NCBI GenBank assembly: GCA_027704905.1
Contig: CM051002.1
Span: forward strand, 208,967 to 272,966
Length of the DNA: 64,000 nucleotides
Direction: 5' to 3'
Source of the DNA: Muraenolepis orangiensis
Lineage: Eukaryota > Chordata > Actinopteri > Gadiformes > Muraenolepididae
Below the pieces are notes generated by a model. That model had not been told where the DNA came from and made no database searches. It was given only the letters and a program-made list of their open reading frames with translations. Position numbers and translations under genes: made by a program. Of this stretch, positions 1-19,110 are shown in pieces (position 1 is the stretch's first letter; every line of letters begins with the position of its first letter).

Positions 1-1507
<1,507 letters not shown>

Positions 1508-1658
1508 CAACTGAACCACGAGAGCGACAGCCCACATGTTCTTGTGCATCTTAACCTTTTACTTGTAAGCTCCTTTGGATTTCTGTGTGCGTGTTATCGT
1601 CTTATATTTTGCGGTTAATTTTCCTTCTGAAGTAACAGCCCTACTCCTTGGTAACGTA

Positions 1659-7535
<5,877 letters not shown>

Positions 7536-7586
7536 CGTCACTTTAGTCTCATGGATCAAGTGGCGCAAACCCGAAAAGTGATACAA

Positions 7587-7592
7587 AATAAA
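7587..7592 (+). promoter_or_regulatory. edn3: Candidate edn3 poly(A) signal
   Basis: AATAAA lies 52 bases after the predicted stop codon, which would give a very short 3' UTR. A later signal could be used instead. Confidence 0.4.
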
Positions 7593-7599
7593 TAGAGGA

Positions 7600-8473
7600 G
7601 GAAAAATAGTACCTTTGCATTAGAAATGCTGTGGCAGAGGAGGGGGGGGGCATGGAAACCTTTCCCAGAGAGACATAGCTGATTGTGCCTTCTACGTGTC
7701 GACTGCCCTGTCATTAAAGTGATGGATTCACTAGAGAGCCATCCACGCGCCCTCAGAGGTGTGCTGAACTCAAATGTGCAGGGGGGGGGGGGGGTGAAGG
7801 GTCCTCCTCTTCAACACCCGGGTCACAGAAGATAGAGATATTAGCCACGGTCCTCACATACATGCTGTACAGTGGCGTGGCCCTGGAGTCTACCCTAACC
7901 CTAACCACTACCACCGCTGGGATCATCCTTATTTCTCTGCCAATCAATATCTCAAACAAACAGAATGGATATTATAATATTACAAGGTTTGCATTTGCAT
8001 ACAATGAATCTGTCAGAGTATGTTGGTACTATAAATAAACAATTGTTTTTGTATATAAAAAAAATACAAAATATGAGAATTAATTGTGGGCTTTTTTTAT
8101 TTTATTTTTTACGGTGGCCCTGAAGTGTAAATCACAAACGACAATGGGAAAATACAACAACAAATTACCACACTTACCACACTTACCACACTTACGCTAA
8201 AGGTAGGTACCTATCCGATTGTCGCTGATAGGACGCACTGCCACACACACGTTGACTTCTCTGCCAGTAAGATGAAGGAAGTGAGGTGATGAGGAGTTGA
8301 GGACTAAAGAGGAGAGCTTCTGGTCCTCTGCGCCCCGCTCACTAACTGCAGTCATGTCGGCTGCGCTGCCGTTCACAATCAGTTGGTCTTGCTATTTCAA
8401 TATTTCTAAATATGTAAAACTTTACAGTTCTCTACATCATCTTTTATACAGTTTATTTTTTCTTTCTAAGCAA
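7600..8473. other. Intergenic, no gene seen
   Basis: Contains short poly-G runs at 7640 and 7780, AT-rich tracts and a triplicated CTTACCACA near 8167-8195. No motif-bearing open frame. Confidence 0.5.
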
Positions 8474-8486
8474 TGGTATTTCGTTT

Positions 8487-11400
8487 AGGGGAGGGGCCAG
8501 ACTAAGAATGGTTCAAAGACTTCAATGGACAAACAAACTAGAATTGAGGATACCCTAACCGGAGGAAGCCCGGGGCCCCTTTCCGGAGCTAGACCTGGAA
8601 AGAGGGCCCGTAAGCGAGCGCCTGGTGGCCGGGTTAGCCACGGAGCCCGGTCGGGCATTGCCCGAAAAAGCAACGTGGCCACTTCTCCTTCCCGCGGACC
8701 CACCACCTACGGGAAGAACCACTGGGGTCGGGTGCACTGCCAGTTAGGCGGCAGTGAAGGCAGGGGGCATCGACGGACCAAACCCAGCCAACAGAGACTG
8801 GCTTTGGGGACGTGGAATGTCACTTCTCTGGGGGGGAAGGAGCCTGAGCTGGTGCGGGAGGTGGAGCGCTACCAATTAGATCTGGTGGGGCTTACCTCTA
8901 CGCACAGCACTGGCTCTGGAACTAAACTCCTGGATAGGGGTTGGACTCTTTCCTTCTCTGGAGTTGCTCAGGGTGTGAGGCGCCGGGCGGGTGTGGGGAT
9001 ACTCACAAGTCCCCGGCTGAGTGCCGCTTTGTTGGAGTTTACCCCGGTGGACGAGAGGGTCGCCTCCCTACGCCTTAGGGTCATGGGAGGGAAAACTCTG
9101 ACTGTTGTTTGTGCCTATGCACCAAACAACAGTTCGGAATATCCCGCCTTCTTGCACACCCTGGATGGAGTCCTGCATGGGGCTCCTGAAGGGGACTCTA
9201 TAGTCCTCCTGGGAGACTTCAACGCACACATGGGTAACGATGGGGAAACTTGGAGGGGCGTGTTGGGGATGAACGGCCTACCTGATCAGAACCGGAGTGG
9301 GGTTTTGTTATTGGATTTCTGTGCTAGTCATGGATTGGCCATAACAAACACCATGTTCAAACATAAGGATGCTCATAAGTGTACATGGTACCAGAGCACC
9401 TTAGGCCGAAGGTCAATGATCGATTTTGTTATCGTATCATCTGGCCTGAGGCCGCATGTTTTGGACACTCGGGTGAAGAGAGGGGCAGAGCTGTCAACCG
9501 ATCACCATCTGGTGGTGAGTTGGGTAAGATGGCGGGGGAAGCCTCTGGACAGACCTGGTAAGCCCAAACGTGTAGTGCGGGTGAACTGGGAACGTCTGGT
9601 GGATGCCCCTGTCCGGGAGACCTTCAACTCACACCTCCGGCGGAATTTTTCGGGCATCTCTGTGGAGGCTGGGGGCATTGAGCCAGAGTGGTCATTGTTC
9701 AAAGCTTCTATTGCCGAAGCTGCGGTTGAGAGTTGTGGCCTCAAGGTCATTGGTGCCTCAAGGGGCGGCAACCCTCGGACTTCGTGGTGGACACAGGTGG
9801 TCAGGGAAGCCGTCCGGCTGAAGAAGGAGGCCTTCCGGGCTATGTTAGCCTGTGAGACTCCGGACTCGGTTGCGAGGTATCGACAGGCCAAGAGGACGGC
9901 AGCCTCGGCTGTAGCGGAGGCAAAGCAGCGGGTGTGGGAGGAATTCGGAGAAGCCATGGAGAAGGACTTTCAGTCGGCACCAAAGCGTTTCTGGCAAACA
10001 ATCCGGCGCCTCAGGAGGGGGAAGCGTGGGTCCATCCAAGCTGTGTAGAGTAAGGGTGGGACATTGCTGACCTCAACTGAGGAGGTGATCGGGCGGTGGA
10101 AAGAACACTTTGAGGAACTTCTTAACCCAACTACACCCTCAATGGTAGAGACAGAGCTGGAGGATGAAGGACGGCAAACATCAATCTCCCTGGAGGAAGT
10201 CACTGCGGTAGTCAAACATCTCCGCAGTGGCAAAGCCCCAGGGGTTGATGAGATCCGTCCAGAAATGCTAAAGGCTCTGGGTGTTGAGGGGCTGTCATGG
10301 ATGACACGTCTTTTCAACATTGCGTGGAAGTCTGGGACAGTGCCTGAGGAGTGGCAAACGGGGGTGGTGGTACCCCTGTTCAAAAAGGGTGACCAGAGGG
10401 TGTGTGCCAATTACAGGGGTATCACATTACTCAGCCTCCCTGGGAAAGTCTACTCCAAGGTGCTGGAAAGGAGGGTTCGGCCGATAGTCGAACCTCAGAT
10501 TGAAGAGGAACAATGCGGATTCCGCCCTGGTCGTGGAACAACGGACCAGCTTTTCACTCTTGCAAGGATCCTGGAGGGGGCTTGGGAGTATGCCCATCCG
10601 GTCTACATGTGTTTTGTAGATTTGGAGAAGGCATATGATCGGGTCCCTCGGGAAATACTGTGGGGGGTGCTGCAGGAGTATGGGGTGCGGGGGTCACTGT
10701 TGAGGGCCATCCAATCTCTCTACTCCCAAAGCAAGAGATGTGTCCGGATTCTCGGTACAAAGTCAGGCCTGTTCTCAGTGGGTGTTGGCCTCCGCCAGGG
10801 CTGCGCTTTGTCACCCATCCTGTTTGTGATTTTCATGGACAGGATTTCAAGGCGTAGTCATGGAGGGGAGGGGTTTCAGTATGGTGGGCTCAGGATTGAA
10901 TCGCTGCTGTTTGCAGATGATGTGGTCCTGTTTGCGTCATCAGTATGTGACCTTCAGCACTCACTGGATCGGTTTGCAGCAGAATGTGAAGCGGCTGGGA
11001 TGAGGATCAGCACCTCCAAATCTGAGGCCATGGTTCTTAGCAGGAAACCGGTGGATTGTCTACTCCAAGTAGGGAGGGAGTCCTTATCCCAAGTGAAGGA
11101 GTTCAAGTATCTCGGGGTCTTGTTCTCGAGTGAGGGGAGGATGGAGCGTGAGATTGACAGGAGAATAGGTGCAGCGGGAGCGGTATTGGGTGCACTTTGG
11201 CGCACCGTTGTAACCAAAAGAGAGCTGAGCCAGAAGGCAAAGCTCTCGATCTACCGATCAGTCTTCGTTCCTACCCTCACCTATGGCCATGAGCAATGGG
11301 TAATGACCGAAAGGACGAGATCGCGAATACAAGCGGCCGAAATGAGTTTCCTCAGGAGGGTGGCTGGTATCTCCCTGAGGGATAGGGTGAGAAGCTCAGT

Positions 11401-11725
11401 CACTCGTGAGAGACTCGGAGTAGAGCCGCTGCTCCTTCGCGTAGAAAGGAGCCAGTTGAGGTGGTTCGGGCATCTAGTAAGGATGCTTCCTGGTCGCCTC
11501 CCGAGGGAGGTTTTCCAGGCACATCCAACTGGGAAGAGACCACGGGGCAGACCGAGGTACAGGTGGGGTGATTACATCTCCACACTGGCCTGGGAACACC
11601 TCGGGATCCCCCAGTCAGAGCTAGTCGATGTTGCCAGGGAGAGGGAAGTTTGGAGTCCCCTGCTGGAGCTGCTACCTCCGCGACCCGATTTCGGATAAGC
11701 GGGAGAAGATGGATGGATGGATGGA
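8487..11725 (+). mobile_element. Rex3-like (RTE clade) non-LTR retrotransposon, apparently full length
   Basis: About 3.24 kb flanked by a 13-bp direct duplication, TGGTATTTCGTTT at 8474-8486 and 11726-11738. The 3' end is the GATG tandem repeat known for Rex3. The coding part encodes an apurinic-type endonuclease (GDFNAH near 9213; STDHHLV near 9496) and a reverse transcriptase with APGVDEIRPEML, CGFRPGRGTTDQ, FVDLEKAYDRV, GLRQGCALSPILF and the catalytic FADD. Length and organisation fit an intact RTE element. A single in-frame stop interrupts the frame. Confidence 0.9.
8525..11698 (+). pseudogene. Rex3 endonuclease-reverse transcriptase frame with one nonsense codon
   Basis: The endonuclease half (8525-10045) and the RT half (10049-11698) are in the same frame and are separated only by a TAG at 10046-10048, just after IQAV. 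No other break was seen. Endonuclease residues 90-330 and RT residues 560-850 carry the family motifs. The C-terminal zone (WFGHLVRM, then RGRPRYRW) is the usual RTE tail. The protein would be truncated unless the stop is read through. Confidence 0.88.
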
Positions 11726-11874
11726 TGGTATTTCGTTTGAAAATAAATTAAGAATTGTATATTGTATCTGCCTGGCATTTGTGTATGTGCAATATTGTAA
11801 GATGTGAAATTATCTTTTTATCTTCAAGAACCAAAACATTACAGCCTGGACAATATAATTAGTTGGTTAGCTTT

Positions 11875-11875
<1 letters not shown>

Positions 11876-11936
<61 letters not shown>
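11876..11936. repeat. (AC)n microsatellite
   Basis: About 60 bases of uninterrupted AC. Confidence 0.95.
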
Positions 11937-11938
<2 letters not shown>

Positions 11939-12165
11939 TGTTGATCATTTTCAGCACTGCAGATGTTTTTGTTTTGTTATTTTATTTGATATCATCTTTG
12001 TTAGCAAAACAATAATAACAATAACGTTTCAGAAAGCATATTGTGCAGCCTTAACATGGCTTAATAAAAAGATGGCTGAACCTTTGGAACTCTGGATTAC
12101 ATTTAATAATAAAACAATAAAATGAGATAGTTTTGTTTTTCCTTCTTCTCCAAACGTGTAACGTC

Positions 12166-13065
12166 GTGGTGGTGCTGGTGATGGTGGGGGTGGTGGTGGT
12201 GGTGGTGGTGATGGTGGTGGTGGTGGTGGTGATGGTGGTGGTGGTATTGATGGTGCCGATGGTGGTGGTGGTGGGGGTGGTGGTGCTGGTGATGGTGATG
12301 GTGGTGGTGGTGGTGGTGCTGGTGGTGGTGGTGGTGGTGATGGTGGTGATGGTGGTGGTGGTGGTGGTGGTATTGATGGTGCTGGTGGTGGTGATGGTGG
12401 TGGTGGTGCTGGTGGTGCTGGTGATGGTGGTGGTGGTGGTGCTGGTGGTGGTGGTGATGGTGATGGTGGTGGTGGTGGTGGTGGTATTGATGGTGCTGGT
12501 GGTGGCGATGGTGGTGGTGGTGGGGGAGGGGTGGTGTGGTGGTGGTGGTGGTGGGGGTGGTGGTGATGGTGCTGGTGGTGGTGGGGGTGGTGCTGGTGGG
12601 GGGGTGCTGGTGATGGTGGTGTGGGTGGTGGTGATGGTGCTGGGGTGGTGGTGGTGGTGCTGGTGGTGATGGTGGTGGTGGTGGTGGTGGTGATGGTGCT
12701 GGTGGTGGTGGTGGTGTGGTGCTGGTGGTGGTGGGGTGGTGGTAGTGGTGATGGTGGTGGTGGTGGGGGTGGTGGTGCTGGTGGTGGTGATGGTGCTGGT
12801 GGTGGTGGTGGTGATGGTGCTGGTGGTGGTGGTGTGGTGCTGGTGGTGGTGGGGTGGTGGTAGTGGTGATGGTGGTGGTGGTGGGGTGGTGGTGCTGGTG
12901 GTGGTGATGGTGCTGGTGGTGGGGGTGGTGATGGTGCTGGTGGCGGTGGTGGTGTGGTGCTGGTGGTGGTGGGGGTGGTGGTAGTGGTGATGGTGGTGGT
13001 GGTGGGGGTGGTGGGGGTGGTGGTGCTGGTGGTGGTGATGGTGCTGGTGGTGGGGTGGTGGTGGT
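12166..13065. repeat. GGT/GAT/GCT trinucleotide array, left part
   Basis: Some 900 bases of GGT with GAT, GCT and GTGGGGTGG variants. Higher-order duplication is visible: blocks near 12700-12830 and 12830-12960 are close copies. Long Val/Gly or His/Pro frames are artefacts of the repeat. Confidence 0.95.
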
Positions 13066-13791
13066 TGTTACGTACATCGTATGATCTGTTCCTCGTTACT
13101 GTTTGTGTTGTGCTTTGTCTCCCTCTCCTAATGCTTTTTCCCCAGGTGTTGGTGGTCATCGTTAACCTCAAGTGGCTGAACTGTCCTAATCAGCTGCTTA
13201 TTTAAACCTCCTGCGTTTGTTCCAAGAGGGGGGGGCATTTTGGTGTGTGCTTGTGTGTTAGTGTTGCTTCCTTGAATGCTATCCAATTGTGTTAGAGTCC
13301 TGCCTGTTGGTAGTCCTGTTTGTTTTGCCAGTCGGTCTTGTCCCTCCGTGTAATGCCCTGGGGAGGGCAAGGTAGTTCGCAGGTAAGATGCCCATGGGCT
13401 TACATTTTACATCGCGCAGGTATTCTTTGTGTAGATACACTAGGTAAGTTTCCCCAGGCGGGTACCACCTCATGTATTTATTGGGACCAGGTCAGGGACA
13501 GTTAGTTTAGTGGGATAAATTGAGCTTGAGGGGGTTTGTTTTCTTTCTTTGTTTTGGTACTAATTTGTTTTGGCGTCCTCCCCAGGCCTAGTTACTGTCC
13601 CTGTGTTACATGTTACTTGTTGTGTCTATTTGGCTTGTGGCCTTATCATTGTCCGGGCCGGTTATTTCAACTATACATGACTTATGTAAATTAATCATTG
13701 CTAGCATTTTATTCGGTTGACAGCCTCGGTTCCTGTCGCACCACGACCTCACTGGCTTTTCCCCGGCGTATATGCATGACCCCACGTAACA
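13066..13791. mobile_element. Solo LTR inserted in the GGT array
   Basis: 726 bases start TGTTACGT and end ACGTAACA, an 8-bp terminal inverted repeat of TG...CA type. It is flanked by the 5-bp direct repeat GTGGT at 13061-13065 and 13792-13796. The array continues on both sides. A TATTTAAA box-like sequence lies near 13199. No internal retroelement genes, so this is a recombined solo LTR; family not named. Confidence 0.82.
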
Positions 13792-13836
13792 GTGGTGCTG
13801 GTGGTGGTGGTCGTGCTGGTGGTGGTGCTGGTTATG
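13792..13836. repeat. GGT array, middle part
   Basis: Continuation of the same trinucleotide array between the solo LTR and the LINE. Confidence 0.85.
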
Positions 13837-15024
13837 GTCCCTTGGTCCTGTTATCCACTCCCATGACTTATCCTACCACTGCTATGCTGACGACACCAAA
13901 CTGGTCTTGTCGTTTCCCCCCTCGGACACGCAAGTGGAAACATGCATTGCCGCGTGCTTAGCAGACATCTCAAATTGGATGTCGATGCACCACCTAAAGC
14001 TCAACCTGGACCAGACTGAGCTAATGTTCTTCCCGGCAAAGGGCTGTCCGCACCGAGACCTGGCTGTCACCATTGATGATGCTGTGGTGACACCTACTCG
14101 GACCGCAAGGAATCTGGGTGTGACCCTGGACGACCAACTCGTCGTTCTCGGCAAACATTGCATCGGTGACACGCTCCTGCAGATTCCTCCTCTACAACAT
14201 CAGGAGGATTTGGCCTTTTCTCACTGAAAAGGCTGCCAGGTGCTCATCCAGGCTCTTGTTATCTCCCGGCTGGACTACTGCAACTCCCTCCTTGCTGGCG
14301 CCCCGGCATTTGCCATCAGGCCCCTGGAGCTCATTCAGAAAGCTGCAGCTCGCCTGGTGTTCAACCGCCCCAAGTACTCCCACACATCTACCCTCCTTCG
14401 GACTATACTGGCTACCTGTAGCTGCCCGCATCCAGTTCAAGACCTTGGTGCTAGCCTACAAGGCAGTAAAAGGTACTGCTCCATCCTACCTCCAGGCAAT
14501 GGTCAAGGCCTACATCCCAACCCGTCCACCTTGCTCGGGTTCATCGGGCCGTCTGCTTGCCCCCTCACTTAGGGGCCCTTGTGGCCGATCTACGCGGTCA
14601 CGGCTCTTCTCCGTCCTGTCCCCAATTTGGTGGAACAAACTCCCCACAGAGGTCCCCACAGAGGTCACGACTGCAGAGCCTCTTCTGCTGCAGGCTGTAA
14701 ACCCATCTCTTCAGGACACACTTCTCGTAGCGTCAATTAAGTCAGTCAAAAGTAGATTACATATTATAGATAGGTAGATATTGTTCTAGATATTGTTGCA
14801 TATTGTTTGCCAACTTATTGTACTTTTTCCCTTACACTTTTGCCTGAATTATTGTACTTCTACCTGAGCACTGGTTCAGTTATTGGAGACTTGTTAGAAA
14901 TAAAATGCACTTTTGACTTCTGGTGACGAGTTGTTCTCTTACCTTCCTTTGTTGAAACACACTATTGTACAAAAGCGCTTTGGACAAAAGCGTCTGCTAA
15001 ATGACTGTAATGTAATGTAATGTA
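13837..15024 (+). mobile_element. 5'-truncated CR1/L2-type LINE fragment
   Basis: Starts inside the RT (YADDT region, with a shifted frame) and continues through SFPPSDTQVET, WMSMHHLKLNLDQTE and TARNLGVTLDDQL. Frameshifts fall near 13890, 14140 and 14400. The 3' UTR ends with AAAGCGTCTGCTAAATGACTG followed by TGTAA repeats. It is the same family as the copy at 47540-49994 and lies inside the GGT array. Confidence 0.85.
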
Positions 15025-15080
15025 GTGGTGGTGTTGGTGGTCTTGGTGGTGCTGGTGGTCATGGTGGTGGTGGTGGTATA
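15025..15080. repeat. GGT array, right part
   Basis: The trinucleotide repeat resumes immediately after the LINE tail, completing the split array. Confidence 0.85.
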
Positions 15081-15234
15081 AGTTGATGTATCCCTTTCAG
15101 TGGTTTTGGCTCGCTCACTTATGCCCTTTAAGGCCAACTGGGAGTGTGTCTGTGAGAGTGCTCTGTCTTTGCTCACTCATTTAGTCTCTTCCAACGCCAG
15201 GTTGTTGGACCAGTTCTTCTTGGTTAAGGGCCCT

Positions 15235-15790
15235 CAGGAAGTCCAGATCAAGTTACAGATGGGAGCCCAGACCCTAGGTCCCTCAGTTTCAGGACCAGCT
15301 TGGAGGGAACGATGGTGTTGAACGCCGAGCTGTAGTCAATGAACAGCAGTCTGACGTAGGTGTCCCTCCTGTCTAGGTGCTGCAGGGCCGTGTGTAGTGC
15401 CAGGGAAATGGCGTCGCCTACAGACCTGTTTGGTCTGTATGCAAACTGGAGTGGGTCTAGGGAGTCCAGGATAGAAAAGTTAATGTGTGACATGACAAGT
15501 GTCTCCAGGGCTTTGGGTGTTAAAGCCACTGGTCGATTATTATTTAGGCTTGTTACCTTGGTCTTTTTGGGTAACTGCACAATGGTTGTCTCTTTGAAGC
15601 ACACTGGGGTGACAGACTGTTGCAGTGATGCATTGTAGATGTCGGTGAACACAGGAGCCAGCTGGTCGGCGCAGGTCTTGAAGACACTAGATGGAACTCC
15701 GTCTGGGCCGGCTGCCTTCCCCTCCTTCACTCTCCTGAAGGTTCTGCGTACCTCGGACTCTGCTCAATTTGTTGGGCGGCTCAGAGTTCC
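15235..15790 (-). mobile_element. L2-like LINE reverse-transcriptase fragment
   Basis: On the minus strand it reads GKAAGPDGVPSSVFKTCADQL, then NNNRPVALTPKALE, DPLQFAYRPNRSV and LFIDYSSAFNTIVPSKL. These are the first motifs of an L2-clade RT. It is truncated on both sides, about 0.55 kb. Confidence 0.85.
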
Positions 15791-16917
15791 CCCATGGCTT
15801 ATAACTAATAATAAAACTAATCAAAGCTGGGTATATTTAGAAGTTAATTAGACATTATAAATATATTATTAGACTGCAGAATTGTATTGAAAAATATATA
15901 GGGGGTCCCTGCACTGTTTCTCAATCCCTGGGTTGAAGACCTGCTCTAGACACTTCACCTGAAGCGTGGTACATTCATCACCCGTGTGTGAGCCGTGAAG
16001 ATAACACAAGGCCTATACCTTCGGGATGACGTGGGGGAAAAGCCAATGCACATTTCATTAGTCGTTCAATGGAGATTATATAAAGTGTGTTCAGCACAAA
16101 CAATGAACTTTGACCTGTGGCCGTACGTAGCTTCCAGATATCCGGAAATCAATCACTCAGGTGTCCACCGAGCCAGTCTGGTGGACACCTGAGTGATTGA
16201 AGGTCATGACTTAGGGTGCGGCAAGTGACGCCGCAAGTTGATTAATTTCACTAGCTTTTCTTCCATACCACCCATCCTTCGAATGAACCTAAAAGGCTTT
16301 AAGTGAAAAATTATACCTATTTATTGATAGGCGGCCGCTGATGAATGGGTGTAGATTGACCAGGGTTCCTGCTGTCAGCTTATGGGCTTGGGTTCATGTC
16401 CCTGTAGTTGTCATCGATGGCAGGATACAAACACAAGCGAGGAAACCCACAGGCTGTTCCTGTCAGCACATCTACCGCTCTGCTGACCCTGCGAACGTAA
16501 GCCCAGTCCACGAGATCCTAGATTAGTTTCCCCAGGTTTCTGCTGGGAAGAATTCTCCACTTGTTTCTGTATTGATATTGATTTGTACGATTTGTTGAGT
16601 TTTGTTCCAAAATGGCGCCTGAGCTTTCATTGGCCATCCTTTGCACCTTTTGCACACAAGGGTTTCCTACCTGTTTGTCTCCAATGTCAGAAAAAAATGT
16701 TTAGGATTCATAACTTGATGAGTGCAACATCAGAATCAGAAAGTGGTTTATTGCCATATACCGTTGTAAAAACACACATAGGAATTTGACACCGGTCCGG
16801 AGCAGCACAGTAATGTGCAAGGCAAAACAGTAAATTCTGTGCAAATTTAGCATTTTTAAATATAAGTCTAAATATAAATATGAATATTGGTCTGTATGAG
16901 TGTATGTGTGGGTGTAT
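15791..16917. other. Intergenic, no gene seen
   Basis: No exon recognised. Contains a perfect 21-bp inverted repeat at 16149-16200. Around 16725-16800 a sequence is shared, in reverse complement, with 21085-21140; this looks like a LINE 3' tail. Confidence 0.45.
16149..16200. repeat. Perfect 21-bp inverted repeat, 10-base loop
   Basis: Arms 16149-16169 and 16180-16200 are exact reverse complements (core CAGGTGTCCACC) around the loop GAGCCAGTCT. Confidence 0.9.
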
Positions 16918-19110
16918 GATTAGATTAGATTAGATTCAAATGTATTGTCATTGTCACAGCACAAGTACAGTACAGCGAAAATAATTTAGCATCTAACCAG
17001 AGTGCAAATGTTGCAGTAAAGTGCATGGTAATATAATATCATTTACAGTTTAAATTTACAGGTTAAAAACAGTCTAGGTATAAAATTGGATATGAGCGGC
17101 ATAATAATAGGTATGTATATACAGGTAAGTGAGTATTTAAGGTAGTGATCAGGGGTATGCAATTATTGAAAGCAGGATAAAATATATAAATGTCAATTTA
17201 TATACAAGTGAGCATATATAAATGTATGGCATATATAAATGTATATGTATATACAGGAGTAGGAGCAGTTCTATCAACATATTTAAATATATATGGCAGG
17301 TACAGTAAACAAGTATCTTAATAATAAATATGTAAACTATAGAGAGGTATGTAGTTGTGATACAGTTCGTTTTTTTACAGTTAGTCAGAGACATTGGTGG
17401 TGATTATTATAGGTGTTGAGCAGAGGTGGGGGGCAGGGGGGGGGGCAGCAGAGGTGCAGCAGCAGGGGGGGGGCTGTCTTCGTGGTGCAGAGTTCAGGGA
17501 GATGACAGCTGAGGGGAAGAAGCTGTTCCTAAGCCTGCTTGACTTGGAACAAAGGTTTCTATAGCGCCTCCCGGAGGGGAGGAGGGAAAACAGTCCATGG
17601 TTGGGGTGAGAGGGGTCATCCACTATTTTTTTTGTGCCTTCCTCAGACACCGTTTGTGGTGGGTAGTGTTTATTGCAGGGAGGGGTTTTCACCACCCTCT
17701 GCAGCGCTTTCCGGTCGGAATCAGTGCAGTTGCCGTACCACACTGTGATGTAGTTGGTGAGGATGCTCACCAGAATCTGAGGTGACAGGTGGGCTTTCCT
17801 CAGTCTCCTCAGGAAGAAGAGACACTGGTGAGCCTTCTTTACCAGTGATGCAGTATTGAGGGACCAGGAGAGGTCCTCGGAGATGTGCACCCCCAGGAAT
17901 TTGAAGCTGGAGACACGCTCGACCTCCGCTCCGTTGATGAGGATGGGAGCGTGTGCGCTGGCTCTGGTCTTCCTAAAGTCGACGATGAGCGCCTTGGTCT
18001 TCTTGGTGTTGAGGGCCAGCTTGTTGTCAGCGCACCACGCCACCAGGTGCTGGACCTCCTCCCTGTAGGCTGCCTCATCGTTGTTTTTGATGAGGCCCAC
18101 CACCGTTGTGTCATCGGCAAACTTGATGATGGTGTTTGTACCATGTACAGGAGTGCAGTCGTGGGTGAAGAGGGAGTAGAGGAGAGGGCTCAGCACACAG
18201 CCTTGTGGAACGCCAGTATTTAGGGTGAGGAGGTGAGATGGTCTAACCTGACTGACTGGGGTCTGTTGGTTTGGAAGTCTAATAACCAGTTACAAACTGA
18301 GGGGTTGATGTCAGGAAATGGCGTCCTCCGTGCTCCTGTTCTCACGGTAGGAACATTTATCCAGTGAGGGTGACCAGATTTGAGGTGAGCCAGGACCAGC
18401 CTCTCGAAGCACTTCATGATGATGGGGGTGAGTGCAACAGGGCGGAAGTCGTTGAGGCTCGCTGCAGAGGAGTGTTTCGGTACTGGCACAATGGAGGACA
18501 CAGGGACAACTGTCTGAGCTACTGACAAGTTGAAAATGGACAGTAAGGACCTCGGTCAGCTGCTCAGCGCAGTTCCTGAGCACGCGACCGGGGATGCCAT
18601 CAGGACCAGCTGCCTTATGCGCATTTGTTCTGCTCAGTGCCGCACCTACGTCTGTGGGGGATAGGGTGAGGGGTTGGTGGTCAACGGGGAGAGTAGCCCT
18701 GGTGGGTCGTTCGGGGTTGTTCCGGGTCGTAGCGAGCAAAAAAATGACGGTTTATAAGCTGTGATGGCCTGGATGCCCTGCCACATGCGTTGGGGATCAG
18801 AGTTGTTGAAGTGGTCTTCAACCCTTTGCTTGTGTTTGAGCTTGGCCTGCTTGATGCCCTTTTTCAGATTAGCCCTGGCTAAACAGTAGGCCAGTGCATC
18901 GCCCGACCTAAAAGCAGCGTCACGTGTAGGGGGACCTCTCTGTTCATCCACGGCTTCTGGTTGGGGAATGTTGTGATCTGTTTGAGGGTGGTGACCGTGT
19001 CAATGCTGGAGTTGATGTAATCCAAAATGGAGGAGGCGTAGGAGTCGATGTCGGTGTGGGAGTCCGGGGTGGACTGGGAGGTAAACAGACCGAATCCGTG
19101 TGTGGAAACC
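16918..19110 (-). mobile_element. L2/Maui-like LINE, 5'-truncated and decayed
   Basis: The 3' tail of ATTAGATT repeats lies at 16918-16940. The RT is read on the minus strand from about 18740 down to 17590, with APGD-type motifs, NDFRPVALTPIIMKCFERLV, LSPLLYSLFTHDC, IIKFADDTTVVGL and SFKFLGVHISEDLSW. Frame breaks fall near 18510, 18340, 18220 and 17720. 18760-19110 matches the linker before the RT (KQAKLKHKQRVEDHF, RMWQGIQAIT). Not capable of coding. Confidence 0.88.

Noticed and set aside
12029..13171. 380-residue and 324-residue minus-strand frames, His/Pro/Thr-rich
   Set aside because: Reads straight through the GGT/GAT/GCT array; no non-repeat domain, no splice context.
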